64,000 nt of DNA from Candidatus Tisiphia endosymbiont of Dascillus cervinus. Lineage in GTDB: Bacteria; Pseudomonadota; Alphaproteobacteria; Rickettsiales; Rickettsiaceae. Location: contig NZ_OZ032146.1 of NCBI RefSeq assembly GCF_964026405.1, positions 496,001-560,000 on the forward strand, in the 5' to 3' direction. Made by a program: the position numbers and the translations under genes. Under the pieces are notes generated by a model. It did not search any database, was not told where the DNA came from, and saw only the letters and a program-made list of their open reading frames with translations. Shown piece by piece: positions 1 through 7,787 of this stretch. Each line of letters begins with the position of its first letter. Position 1 is the first letter of the stretch.

Positions 1-1
1 T

Positions 2-1186
2 TCGGTTGCATTAAGCAGTGTGGCTGAACAAAATCAATCTGGTATACTTGGTATGTTTAATATGCTATCTGGGGGCTCTCTAGGTAGAATGTCTATTTTT
101 GCTTTAGCAATTATGCCATATATAACTGCTTCAATTATCATTCAATTAATGTCAATAGCCTACAAGCCTTTAGAGAATTTAAAAAAAGAAGGTGAGGTTG
201 GTAAAAGGAAAATCAATCAATTATCTAGGTATTTAACTGTTTTATTAGCTTCTTTTCAGGCATATGGTGTTGCAGTAAGTTTGGAACATGTTGTGACTAA
301 TGTAGGTCCAGTAGTTATTATACCTGGGCTTTTTTTCAAGGTTACTACCGTTATTACTTTAGTTGTAGGTACTATGTTCTTAATGTGGCTTGGTGAACAG
401 ATTACTGGTAGAGGTATTGGTAATGGATCGTCCTTAATTATATTTATAGGTATAGTGTCGGGTGTACCAAGTGGCATTATAAGCATGTTTGAGTTGTCAA
501 GAAGTGGTGGTTTGTCTCCGATAGTAGTTATGGCTATTTGTTTAGGAGTTATTGTAATTATAGCTATAATAATTTTCTTTGAGAAGGCACAGAGAAAAGT
601 TTTGGTACAATATCCAAAAAGACAAGTTGGTAATAAAATTTATGGTGGTGATTCGACTCATATGCCTCTTAAACTTAATACTTCTGGGGTAATTCCGCCA
701 ATATTTGCTAGTTCGATTTTATTGTTTCCTGTGACAATAGCTAATTTTTCTAGCAATAATTCAGAAATTATGAGTTTATTAACTTTCCATCTAGGGCATG
801 GGAAGCCTTTATATATTTTGTTGTATGTTGCGTTGATAATGTTTTTTAGTTTTTTTTATACAGCAGTAGTTTTTAATTCAGAAGAAACAGCAAATAACTT
901 AAGAAAATATGGGGCATATATTCCTGGCAAAAGGCCTGGTAAGAATACTGCGGAATATTTTGATTATTTGTTAACTAGGTTAACTGTAATAGGTGGTATA
1001 TATCTTAGTTTTATATGTATAGTTCCTGAAATGTTAATGAATAAATATGCCGTATCTTTTGCCTTAGGGGGTACAAGTTTTTTAATTGTTGTTAATGTTG
1101 TTCTAGATACATTTGTACAAATTCAAACTCATTTATTTAGCAGTAAGTATGAGGGATTAATTAAAAAAATGAAGTTAAAAAACTAA
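2..1186 (+). CDS. secY: Protein translocase subunit SecY (5' end outside window)
   Basis: This is the central channel subunit of the SecYEG inner-membrane translocon, which passes unfolded proteins to the periplasm or membrane. The reading frame is open from the left edge, so the gene begins upstream. About 395 residues are visible against roughly 430 expected, so about 40 N-terminal residues are missing. The visible part has the strongly conserved SecY segment with [20 protein letters not shown]-like wording, then repeated hydrophobic spans and the cytoplasmic loop with [13 protein letters not shown] and [12 protein letters not shown], which contacts SecA and the ribosome. A GTG at position 20 lies inside conserved sequence and is not the true start. 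adk follows, the usual order at the end of the spc operon. Confidence 0.97.
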   Translation, partial: SVALSSVAEQNQSGILGMFNMLSGGSLGRMSIFALAIMPYITASIIIQLMSIAYKPLENLKKEGEVGKRKINQLSRYLTVLLASFQAYGVAVSLEHVVTNVGPVVIIPGLFFKVTTVITLVVGTMFLMWLGEQITGRGIGNGSSLIIFIGIVSGVPSGIISMFELSRSGGLSPIVVMAICLGVIVIIAIIIFFEKAQRKVLVQYPKRQVGNKIYGGDSTHMPLKLNTSGVIPPIFASSILLFPVTIANFSSNNSEIMSLLTFHLGHGKPLYILLYVALIMFFSFFYTAVVFNSEETANNLRKYGAYIPGKRPGKNTAEYFDYLLTRLTVIGGIYLSFICIVPEMLMNKYAVSFALGGTSFLIVVNVVLDTFVQIQTHLFSSKYEGLIKKMKLKN

Positions 1187-1198
1187 CTGGTATTATAA

Positions 1199-1262
1199 AA
1201 AAACAATTCTTTAAAGCAAAAAATTATACATTTTAACTTAGTGGAGGGTATATATTATGTTA
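1199..1262. repeat. AT-rich dispersed repeat, copy 1 (adk leader)
   Basis: The adk leader carries AACAATTCTTTAAAGC followed by TTTTAACTTAGTGGA. A similar run of words recurs at 58941-59012 and, more weakly, at 61783-61845, each time upstream of another gene. By-eye comparison only. Confidence 0.4.
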
Positions 1263-1282
1263 TGTTTAAAGAAGAGTTTCAA

Positions 1283-1921
1283 ATGATTATAGTGCTTATA
1301 GGGTCTCCTGGTTCAGGGAAAGGAACTCAAGGGCAGTTATTGGCAAGAAAGTTAAATTTACCTCATGTGTCTACTGGCGATATATTCAGGCAAATGGTAA
1401 AGGTTAATAACAAGGATGGTTTGTTAATTAAAGAGTATATGGCACAAGGAAAACTTGTCCCTCCTAAATTGGTGAATAATGTAGTTAAGGAGTTTTTAAC
1501 TCAGGATATATATAAAAACGGTTATGTTCTAGATGGTTATCCTCGTAATTTAGAGCAAGCTAATTTTCTAAGAATGTTTGCTAATCAAAAGATTAAAGTT
1601 GTGTTTTTCGACATAGACGATCAAGTGATTATCAAGAGGATTCTAGGTAGGTTTAATTGTGAAAATTGTGGACAAATTTATAATAGTTATTTCATTAAAC
1701 CTAAGGTTGATAATGTCTGTGATGTTTGTGGATCAGATAAATTTATGCACAGACAAGATGATGATGAACAGACTATTAAGCAAAGAATAGAAGAATATAA
1801 AATAGAAACTTATCCGTTACTTAACTATTATAGAGATAATAGTGAATTCTATGTTGTTGATGCAAATAAGGATAAAGAAGAAGTAGAGCTTGTTTTATAT
1901 AAAGTATTAAAAATGATTTGA
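1283..1921 (+). CDS. adk: Adenylate kinase
   Basis: It converts ATP plus AMP to two ADP in the cytoplasm. The P-loop [11 protein letters not shown] stands at the N-terminus, followed by STGDIFR and DGYPRN of the AMP-binding region. The LID domain holds four cysteines (CENC and CDVC), the zinc-binding form found in many bacteria. I chose the ATG at 1283 because it gives [10 protein letters not shown], the usual Adk start, has a GAAGAG ribosome-binding-like run seven bases upstream, and gives 212 residues, close to the family norm. Upstream in-frame starts at 1241 (GTG) and 1262 (ATG) would add 14 or 7 atypical residues. It sits between secY and rpsM as in other Rickettsiales. Confidence 0.95.
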   Translation: MIIVLIGSPGSGKGTQGQLLARKLNLPHVSTGDIFRQMVKVNNKDGLLIKEYMAQGKLVPPKLVNNVVKEFLTQDIYKNGYVLDGYPRNLEQANFLRMFANQKIKVVFFDIDDQVIIKRILGRFNCENCGQIYNSYFIKPKVDNVCDVCGSDKFMHRQDDDEQTIKQRIEEYKIETYPLLNYYRDNSEFYVVDANKDKEEVELVLYKVLKMI

Positions 1922-1925
1922 CTTT

Positions 1926-1951
1926 AAGGGATATTTTTATATTATTCCCTT
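1926..1951 (+). terminator. Weak hairpin between adk and rpsM
   Basis: Six-base arms AAGGGA and TCCCTT with a 14-base loop are followed by TTGG. It may be a weak terminator or an mRNA processing site inside the ribosomal operon; the T tract is poor. Confidence 0.3.
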
Positions 1952-1982
1952 TTGGTTATTATCGAAATTTTGGAGATTATTT

Positions 1983-2360
1983 GTGGCAAGAATAGCGAGT
2001 GTTAATATTCCAGCAAACAAAAGATTAGTAGTGAGCTTAACATATATTTATGGGCTTGGTTTTTCTGCTGCAGAAGAGATTTGTCGAAAAACTGGAATAT
2101 CTGAAAGTAAAAGGGTCAAAGACTTAACAGATCAAGAGCTTATTATTTTACGTAATATTATTGAAAAAGAATATAAAGTAGAAGGTGATTTAAGAAGAGA
2201 GGTGAATCTTAATATCAAGAAGAAAAAGGATATTAGAAGTTACCAAGGTCTTAGACATATAAGAAAGTTGCCTGTTCGAGGTCAGAATACTCATTCTAAT
2301 GCTCGAACAAGAAAAGGTAAAGCTGTTGCGATTGCCGGTAAGAAAAAAGTTACAAAGTAA
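1983..2360 (+). CDS. rpsM: 30S ribosomal protein S13
   Basis: S13 sits in the head of the small subunit and contacts the P-site tRNA and the 50S subunit. The 125-residue product begins [14 protein letters not shown], has the helix-hairpin [11 protein letters not shown] segment and ends in the basic tail [15 protein letters not shown]. The start codon is GTG, with GGAG about nine bases upstream, so the start is well supported. It is followed nine bases later by rpsK, the standard alpha-operon order. Confidence 0.98.
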   Translation: MARIASVNIPANKRLVVSLTYIYGLGFSAAEEICRKTGISESKRVKDLTDQELIILRNIIEKEYKVEGDLRREVNLNIKKKKDIRSYQGLRHIRKLPVRGQNTHSNARTRKGKAVAIAGKKKVTK

Positions 2361-2369
2361 TATGGTATA

Positions 2370-2759
2370 ATGATGAGTCAGGCTAATACTAAGGTCAAGA
2401 AAAAAAGAAAAAATATCACTCTTGGTGTTGTTCATATAAAGACAACTTTTAATAATACTATTGTTACTTTTACGGACGTGCAAGGTAATGCTATAGCTTT
2501 TTCAACAGCAGGTACACATGGTTTTAAGGGGGCTAGAAAAGCTACGCCTTATGCTGCTCAAATAACTGTTGATAAAGCCTCAGAAGTTGCAAAAGAACAC
2601 GGTCTGAAAACTGTTTCAATTAGAGTGCAAGGTGCAGGGGCTCAAAGGGAATCGGCTATGCGTGCGGTATTTAGTCAAAATTTTATAGTTACGTCAGTTT
2701 TAGATGTTTCGTCTGTTGCACATAACGGTGTTAGAGCACCAAAAAGAAGAAGAGTATAG
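2370..2759 (+). CDS. rpsK: 30S ribosomal protein S11
   Basis: S11 lies on the platform of the 30S subunit next to the mRNA exit region. The 129-residue product has a basic N-terminus, the conserved [18 protein letters not shown] segment and the C-terminal [11 protein letters not shown] tail. Two adjacent ATG codons (2370 and 2373) are possible starts and differ by one residue; no strong Shine-Dalgarno sequence separates them. It lies between rpsM and rpoA and is certainly cotranscribed with them. Confidence 0.97.
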   Translation: MMSQANTKVKKKRKNITLGVVHIKTTFNNTIVTFTDVQGNAIAFSTAGTHGFKGARKATPYAAQITVDKASEVAKEHGLKTVSIRVQGAGAQRESAMRAVFSQNFIVTSVLDVSSVAHNGVRAPKRRRV

Positions 2760-2774
2760 GGGCATAGGTAAATA

Positions 2775-3794
2775 ATGTTATCATTAAATAAAAACTGGAG
2801 TGCATTAATAAAACCTTCTAAGATAGTTTATGACAGTCCTGATAAGAGTAGTAATATAGTAAAAATTGTGGTTGAACCTTTAGAGAGAGGATTTGGTTTA
2901 ACAATAGGTAATGCTATGAGGCGAATTCTACTCTCATCTCTTCAGGGTGCTGCAATAACATCAATAAAGATACTAGGGGTGGTGCATGAATTTTCTGCTA
3001 TACCTGGGGTTAAGGAAGATTTAGTTGATGTAGTTTTGAATCTTAAGTCTGTGGTCGTTAAGATGCATTCTTCGGAAAGAAAGATTGTCAGATTAAGTGC
3101 TACTGGTCCTTGCGTTGTAACTGCTGGGATGATTGGAACAGGGCATGATGTGGAGGTACTAACCCCTAACCATGTGATTTGTACTTTGGCAAAAGGGGCT
3201 CAGCTTGAAATGGAATTAGTGTGTGAGACGGGAAAAGGGTATGTTCCCGCTGCAAGCAGCGTTGGTTCGGAATTAGCTATTGGCGTTATCCCAATAGATG
3301 CGTTATTCAGTCCTGTAAGAAAGGTTACCTATAAAGTTGATAATACACGTGTTGGTCAAGTTACAGATTATGACAAATTGATTATGACCGTTGAAACTAA
3401 TGGTAGTATTTCTCCGGAGATGTCTATAGCACTTGCTGCTAGAATTCTGCAAGATCAGTTACAATTATTTATTACATTTGAAGAACAAACAGAAGATAAA
3501 CAGGATAAGTTAGAAGAATTAGCATTTAATCCAACTTTGTTGAAGAAAGTTGAGGAATTAGAATTATCTGTTAGATCTCAGAATTGTTTAAAAAATGAAA
3601 ATATAATTTATATAGGTGATCTTGTTATCAAAACAGAAGCAGAAATGCTTAGAACTCAAAACTTTGGTAGAAAGTCTCTTAATGAGATTAAGGATATATT
3701 ATCAGGCTTTGGTTTAAAATTTGGTATGGACATACCAGGATGGCCTCCAGAAAATATTCAGGAACTATCTAAGCGTTATGAAGATCCATATTAA
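2775..3794 (+). CDS. rpoA: DNA-directed RNA polymerase alpha subunit
   Basis: Alpha dimerises to start assembly of RNA polymerase, and its C-terminal domain binds UP elements and activators. At 339 residues it has the normal length. The N-terminal domain shows [20 protein letters not shown] and GVKEDLVD. The C-terminal domain shows [16 protein letters not shown] and [14 protein letters not shown], the helices that contact DNA. The gene is intact. A run of five hairpins separates it from rplQ, which normally follows directly. Confidence 0.98.
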   Translation: MLSLNKNWSALIKPSKIVYDSPDKSSNIVKIVVEPLERGFGLTIGNAMRRILLSSLQGAAITSIKILGVVHEFSAIPGVKEDLVDVVLNLKSVVVKMHSSERKIVRLSATGPCVVTAGMIGTGHDVEVLTPNHVICTLAKGAQLEMELVCETGKGYVPAASSVGSELAIGVIPIDALFSPVRKVTYKVDNTRVGQVTDYDKLIMTVETNGSISPEMSIALAARILQDQLQLFITFEEQTEDKQDKLEELAFNPTLLKKVEELELSVRSQNCLKNENIIYIGDLVIKTEAEMLRTQNFGRKSLNEIKDILSGFGLKFGMDIPGWPPENIQELSKRYEDPY

Positions 3795-3799
3795 TAAAA

Positions 3800-3835
3800 C
3801 CTGAATTAGATGTAACAGGTTATATCTAATTCAGG
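3800..3835. terminator. Hairpin 1 after rpoA
   Basis: Perfect 12-base arms (CCTGAATTAGAT at 3800-3811 and its complement at 3824-3835) with a 12-base loop, six bases after the rpoA stop. There is no T tract. It may act as a 3' stabiliser or processing site. Confidence 0.6.
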
Positions 3836-3847
3836 GATACATATAGA

Positions 3848-3884
3848 AACAATCAGGTTTGAAGCAGTTCGTCACCTGATTGTT
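3848..3884. repeat. Hairpin 2 after rpoA
   Basis: Perfect 11-base arms (AACAATCAGGT at 3848-3858 and its complement at 3874-3884) around a 15-base loop. Confidence 0.55.
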
Positions 3885-3899
3885 AAATATTAATTTGCT

Positions 3900-3939
3900 A
3901 ATAATCTTAATTTTTATATGATATAAAAATAAGATTATT
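3900..3939. repeat. Hairpin 3 after rpoA
   Basis: Nearly perfect inverted repeat of about 19 bases per arm (AATAATCTTA... and ...AAGATTATT) with a single bulge and almost no loop; A and T only in the central part. Confidence 0.55.
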
Positions 3940-3954
3940 TAGTGGTAATAGATT

Positions 3955-3995
3955 AAAATGCATTCGTAAAAGCCGCTTCAAGAATGCATTTTTCC
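3955..3995. repeat. Dispersed palindrome AAAATGCATTC, copy 1
   Basis: Eleven-base arms AAAATGCATTC (3955-3965) and GAATGCATTTT (3982-3992) enclose GCCGCTT and are followed by TTCC. An inverted near-copy with the same arms, centre and TTCC tail lies at 29286-29325, so this is a mobile or dispersed repeat and not only a local terminator. Confidence 0.65.
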
Positions 3996-4006
3996 TTATA
4001 ACAAGC

Positions 4007-4045
4007 CAATTCGATATAAGAATTAACAATTCTTATATCGAATTG
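4007..4045. repeat. Palindrome family A, copy 1
   Basis: Perfect 18-base arms (4007-4024 and 4028-4045) with a three-base AAC loop. The inner word ATAAGAATT...AATTCTTAT recurs in three other intergenic sites at 29404, 36360 and 44309. It lies just upstream of the rplQ ribosome-binding site. Confidence 0.75.
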
Positions 4046-4067
4046 AGGTTAATAAAAAGGTAATAAC

Positions 4068-4487
4068 ATGCGACATAAAATTAAGGGTAGAAAGCTTAAT
4101 AGAACAAGTAGTCATAGACAGGCGATGTTTGCTAATATGGCTGCTGCACTTGTGATGAATGAGCAAATAAAAACAACTTTACCTAAGGCTAAAGAGCTTA
4201 GACCATATATTGAAGTACTAATAACTAAGGCCAAGAAATCTGATTTAGCGACTAGAAGAATGTTGCTTGCTAAAATCAAAGATAAAGTTGCTACTGAAAA
4301 ACTTATTAGTGTTTTAGGTAAAAGATATAGTGAACGTCCAGGTGGTTATACTAGGATAATAAAGGCTGGTTTTCGTTATGGAGATATGGCATCAGTAGCT
4401 TATATTGAGTTCGTTGATAGAGATGTAAATAGTAAAGGCTGTATGACCCCAAAAGTAGAAAGTCATAACCATGAAGAACAAAACTAA
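4068..4487 (+). CDS. rplQ: 50S ribosomal protein L17
   Basis: L17 binds near the peptide exit tunnel of the large subunit. The product starts [24 protein letters not shown], the family signature, and has [15 protein letters not shown] and the RPGGYTRI segment. At 139 residues it is slightly longer than the bacterial norm, as in other Rickettsiales. An AAAGG ribosome-binding site lies seven to eight bases before the ATG. It closes the alpha operon. Confidence 0.97.
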   Translation: MRHKIKGRKLNRTSSHRQAMFANMAAALVMNEQIKTTLPKAKELRPYIEVLITKAKKSDLATRRMLLAKIKDKVATEKLISVLGKRYSERPGGYTRIIKAGFRYGDMASVAYIEFVDRDVNSKGCMTPKVESHNHEEQN

Positions 4488-4511
4488 TAAATCTGTAGGA
4501 AAATAATAAAT

Positions 4512-4775
4512 ATGGCTAATCATTCATCAGCAAAAAAGGCAATAAGACAAACAATAAAAAAAACTTTAATAAATAAGAATAGGTCAAGTAGAATTAAAAC
4601 ATATATAAAAAAAGTTTTGCAAGAAGTTATTAGTGGCTCAAAAGAATCAGCTAAATTAGCTTTGACTGTTGCACAATCTGAAATAATGAAAGGTGTAACA
4701 AAAAACATTATCAAATTAAATACAGCCTCACGTAAAATCAGTAGATTATCTCAAAAAATTAAAAATATGAATTAG
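4512..4775 (+). CDS. rpsT: 30S ribosomal protein S20
   Basis: S20 is a small helical protein that binds 16S rRNA early in 30S assembly. The 87-residue product starts [18 protein letters not shown] and is rich in lysine, as expected. AGGA lies about ten bases before the ATG. It follows rplQ by 24 bases on the same strand, so it may be read together with the alpha operon, an arrangement that is not universal. Confidence 0.96.
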   Translation: MANHSSAKKAIRQTIKKTLINKNRSSRIKTYIKKVLQEVISGSKESAKLALTVAQSEIMKGVTKNIIKLNTASRKISRLSQKIKNMN

Positions 4776-5218
4776 CTTCTAGTTTCTTGTGTATGCCTTT
4801 TATGTAATACCAATCTCGATGAAAGACAGTTTAACAGCCTAGGGTGTATTATCCCTGCCTTATTACTATTACCCACATTCTAGATTTGTGGGACGTCGTA
4901 TATGACGTCAGTAGGTTCAAATATACGACTTTTAAAAGATGCAGGTAATAGTAGGTATGCAAGTGAGGATTCGAGAACAAAAAGGAGTGTTCACGAATTG
5001 ATTCCTTTTGGTAATTTTGTTGTCAAAATTTGCTTTCGTTCCTCATGGACATATTATGTACTGCTTGAGGTTATTTGGCTACTCTTTTACTCAGAAATTC
5101 CTCAAAAATTATTCAATTTGTGGGTACTTCCTAAAAATAATGAACATATAGACTATAGAAATGAAACCTTTACAGAAGCTAGATAGAAAATGTATGCAAG
5201 GACCTAGTTGAGAGGGAT
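4776..5218. other. Intergenic region with partial palindromic element
   Basis: This 443-base stretch holds no gene I can support. Positions about 4806-4870 contain AACAGCCTAGGG and neighbouring words matching family B (fuller copies at 20422 and 22991), followed by short inverted repeats around GACGTCGTATATGACGTC. An open frame of 94 codons at 4902-5186 has no recognisable family and starts inside the repeat. Confidence 0.5.
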
Positions 5219-6025
5219 ATGCTAAAGATTTCAGCCTTTATTATCACAAAAAATGAAGCTACTAGGATTGCAAGAGCTATCAACAGTGTTAAGGACATTG
5301 TCGAGGAGCTTATTGTTGTTGATAGTGGGAGTACTGATGATACAGTACAAATTGCTAGAAATTTAGGAATCAAAGTGATTTTTAACGAATGGAATGGTTA
5401 TGTTAAACAAAAGACTTTTGGCGAAAATTTATGTCAGAATGACTGGATATTAAATATTGATGCTGATGAAGAACTATCAAAAGAATTACAAGATGAAATA
5501 GAGTTTATATTTGCTTCAAATAATCAAGCTAATTATTTAGCTTACCGTACTAAAATTGTTATATTGCACCGTAATGATCAGAAGGTTCGTCGTTTTGCTC
5601 CTTATAATAAATGTATCAGATTATATAATCGTAAATATAGTAGTTTTTCTAATAATAACACTACTACTCATGATTCGGTGTTGTTTAATCCAAATATTAA
5701 TTCACAAAACAAAATCTATGATTTAAATGGTATAATTTATCATAGGTCTGGCACGTCAATTGAGCAACTAGTAGCTAAAGCAAATTTTTATTCCTCCGAG
5801 CAAGCAAAAGATTTAGTTAAATTAGGTAGGAATCCATCAAAAACAAGAATTGCTACAGAAAGTATTTTTTATTTTTTAAAATCATTTTTTATAAGACGAT
5901 ATTGGGTATTTGGTTTTGATGGTTTTGTTGATTCTATGATTTTTGCTTTTGCACGGTTTATAAGACTTGCTAAAGCAAGAGAGTTGTTAAATAATAAAAA
6001 AGACGATAGCAACATAGAAGCGTAG
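5219..6025 (+). CDS. Family 2 glycosyltransferase, WaaE/KdtX-like
   Basis: This is a cytoplasmic GT-A sugar transferase, probably acting on lipopolysaccharide core or another envelope glycan. The N-terminus MLKISAFIITKNEATRIARA opens the GT2 nucleotide-sugar fold, VVDSGSTDDT is the family motif near residue 42, and the metal-binding motif appears as NIDADEEL near residue 80. The 268-residue length and the FFIRRYWVFGFDGFVDS segment near the end fit the WaaE/KdtX group (lipid A core beta-glucosyltransferase-like). The acceptor cannot be read from sequence. GAGAGGGAT just upstream of the ATG supports the start. It stands alone between two repeat-rich gaps. Confidence 0.85.
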   Translation: MLKISAFIITKNEATRIARAINSVKDIVEELIVVDSGSTDDTVQIARNLGIKVIFNEWNGYVKQKTFGENLCQNDWILNIDADEELSKELQDEIEFIFASNNQANYLAYRTKIVILHRNDQKVRRFAPYNKCIRLYNRKYSSFSNNNTTTHDSVLFNPNINSQNKIYDLNGIIYHRSGTSIEQLVAKANFYSSEQAKDLVKLGRNPSKTRIATESIFYFLKSFFIRRYWVFGFDGFVDSMIFAFARFIRLAKARELLNNKKDDSNIEA

Positions 6026-6374
6026 ATTACATCAATAGCCTACAATTTTTGTAAGGAGTTTAGTAGTAAGCTCAGCATATAGACATAAGTACAGGGCAGT
6101 TTAAAAGTTGTTACCAGTGGGTGGTATAAATATAGATTTAGCTTCTATCGATGTTATACCAGCCTCGGTGCGGGAAAGCAATGTTCTGAGGGGATATTTA
6201 TAGATTGTAGACCCTTGTTTTGCAGGGGGTCACCAATTCTATTACTATGACTCAAACATTTCTATATTGGCTATAATGTATATAAGGCTATACACTAGTT
6301 ATGGTTGAAACATTTTCATGTTAGCTACACTACTACTTTCTGTAAATAAAATTAAAAAATTTTAAAATAATTAC
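6026..6374. other. Intergenic region upstream of the adaptor gene
   Basis: No gene is visible. The stretch has scattered short inverted repeats, for example ACCCTTGTTTTGCAGGGGGT near 6210, and becomes A/T-rich just before the promoter at 6375. Confidence 0.5.
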
Positions 6375-6403
6375 TTGCATAAAATAAAATTTTACTGTAT
6401 ATG
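6375..6403 (+). promoter_or_regulatory. Sigma70-type promoter of the adaptor/coiled-coil/RND block
   Basis: TTGCAT (6375-6380) and TATATG (6398-6403) are separated by exactly 17 bases. The surrounding words ACTTGCAT and ATTTTACTGTA recur at 22215-22243, upstream of the ankyrin gene, with the same spacing. Position and conservation support a promoter; no transcription data are available. Confidence 0.65.
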
Positions 6404-6412
6404 TGACTAGAA

Positions 6413-6445
6413 AACAATAAAACCGTTTGACACGGTTCTTTTGTT
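6413..6445. promoter_or_regulatory. Imperfect palindrome at the expected transcription start
   Basis: Arms AACAATAAAACCG and CGGTTCTTTTGTT pair with two mismatches around a seven-base loop, starting ten bases after the -10 box. A palindrome sits in the equivalent place at 22245-22279. It could be an operator or a 5' mRNA stem-loop. Confidence 0.5.
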
Positions 6446-6455
6446 ATCAGAAATT

Positions 6456-6476
6456 ATACTCAAATCATTTGAGTAT
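6456..6476. repeat. Short palindrome ATACTCAAATCATTTGAGTAT
   Basis: A 21-base palindrome, imperfect only at the centre. Its right half, AAATCATTTGAGTAT, is the outer flank of the larger C2 palindromes at 23986, 54596 and 59167, so this may be an excision footprint or a solo end. Confidence 0.5.
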
Positions 6477-6545
6477 AATCGAAGTTGAAAATGAATAGAT
6501 TAAAGAGAAGGTTAGCAATCTAATCAGAAATATGGTAAAATTCAA

Positions 6546-7664
6546 ATGACACTAGGGAAGATATTAATAAGTCGAAGATCCTATATATATGGACTATTAT
6601 TTGTTGCAGTATCGGTTGTTGTAGTGATAGTTTCTATCAAAAAAGTAGTCAATAGACAAGCCTCAACACAGCAAGTGGACAATCAGGCTGTCGTAATTCC
6701 TGTTGAAGTGGTTAAGGCTCAATATTCAGAGGAGACAAATGATATATTGGTTACAACAGGCAAAACCTTAGCCTATGAAACCCATGCAGTTAAAGTCAAT
6801 ACAACAGGAAGAATTAAAGAACTTGACTTGCCTATAGGTAGCTATGTTAAAAAAGGTGATATTTTAGCGGTATTAGATACCACGCAAATTGACTATCTGA
6901 TTGAACTAGCAAATGAAGAGTATCGTCTTAAAGAGAAAAAAGCTAATGCGATGAAGCAGTTATTGGATAAGAATCTAATTAGATATACAGAGTATGTGAA
7001 CCATAACATAGAATACCTTGATGCTAAACAAAAATATTATACATTACTTGATGAAAAAACCAATCATTATGTTGTTGCCCCATTAAGTGGAATTGTTGAA
7101 CGAAAACTTGTTACTGTTGGAGAGCTTGTTACACAAAAGGATAAAATAGTCGTTCTTTATGATATTCATATTATCAAGGTTGCGTTTGGTCTTGATGAAA
7201 GCGACTATCAAAAATTTAAAAGTGCGGGAGGGAGCTATGTCAACATCTATATTCCCGCTTTAAATTTAGCCCTTAAACTAAGTGATTTTAAAACTTCAGA
7301 AATTGCCCAAGATAAGAATCACTCAGTTTATATTGAAGCATTGATTCCAAATGATGATAATTCAATCATGCCGGGCTTATTTGTTAACGTAAATGTTATT
7401 TTCAATGGTAACAAGCAACGGATAAAATTACCAAACTCAGCTGTTTTCTTTGACTCTTATTACTATGTTTATATTATTGAAAATAATACAGCTAAAAAAG
7501 TAAGGATTGAAATAGGTGATAGTGATAGCCAAAGTGTAGAGGTAGTTACTGGCATCAAACCGAATGACCAAGTGGTTATTTCAGGAAAGAAAGGATTGCA
7601 TGACGGAGTCAAGGTTTTGATTGAAGATGAGACAACTCACTCAACAATACGAAATAGGTCATAA
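6546..7664 (+). CDS. Periplasmic adaptor (membrane fusion protein) of an RND pump
   Basis: HlyD/AcrA-type adaptor that bridges an inner-membrane pump and an outer-membrane channel. The 372-residue product has one N-terminal membrane anchor (about residues 15-35, YGLLFVAVSVVVVIVSI). A first lipoyl half follows near 95-120 (GRIKELDLPIGSYVKKGDILAVLD), then a short coiled hairpin around 120-165, the second lipoyl half (VVAPLSGIVERKLVTVGELV) and beta-barrel domains. The hairpin is short compared with AcrA. No clear ribosome-binding site precedes the ATG at 6546. The next two genes lie on the same strand, and the RND pump at 14685 is the expected partner; a giant coiled-coil gene lies between them. 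No outer-membrane factor gene is nearby. Confidence 0.88.
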   Translation: MTLGKILISRRSYIYGLLFVAVSVVVVIVSIKKVVNRQASTQQVDNQAVVIPVEVVKAQYSEETNDILVTTGKTLAYETHAVKVNTTGRIKELDLPIGSYVKKGDILAVLDTTQIDYLIELANEEYRLKEKKANAMKQLLDKNLIRYTEYVNHNIEYLDAKQKYYTLLDEKTNHYVVAPLSGIVERKLVTVGELVTQKDKIVVLYDIHIIKVAFGLDESDYQKFKSAGGSYVNIYIPALNLALKLSDFKTSEIAQDKNHSVYIEALIPNDDNSIMPGLFVNVNVIFNGNKQRIKLPNSAVFFDSYYYVYIIENNTAKKVRIEIGDSDSQSVEVVTGIKPNDQVVISGKKGLHDGVKVLIEDETTHSTIRNRS

Positions 7665-7787
7665 CTTATTGACGCACCGGAATCGAAACTTGACAAATTA
7701 TAATAATAGTTTGATAAATTAAGAACATTTCAATTTATATTTACAATATATTAATACTTTTTCTGATAGTTGGAGAACTAAATACAA

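Noticed and set aside
4902-5186. 94-codon frame after rpsT
   Set aside because: It starts inside a family B repeat fragment, has no recognisable family or ribosome-binding site, and its composition looks like translated repeat.
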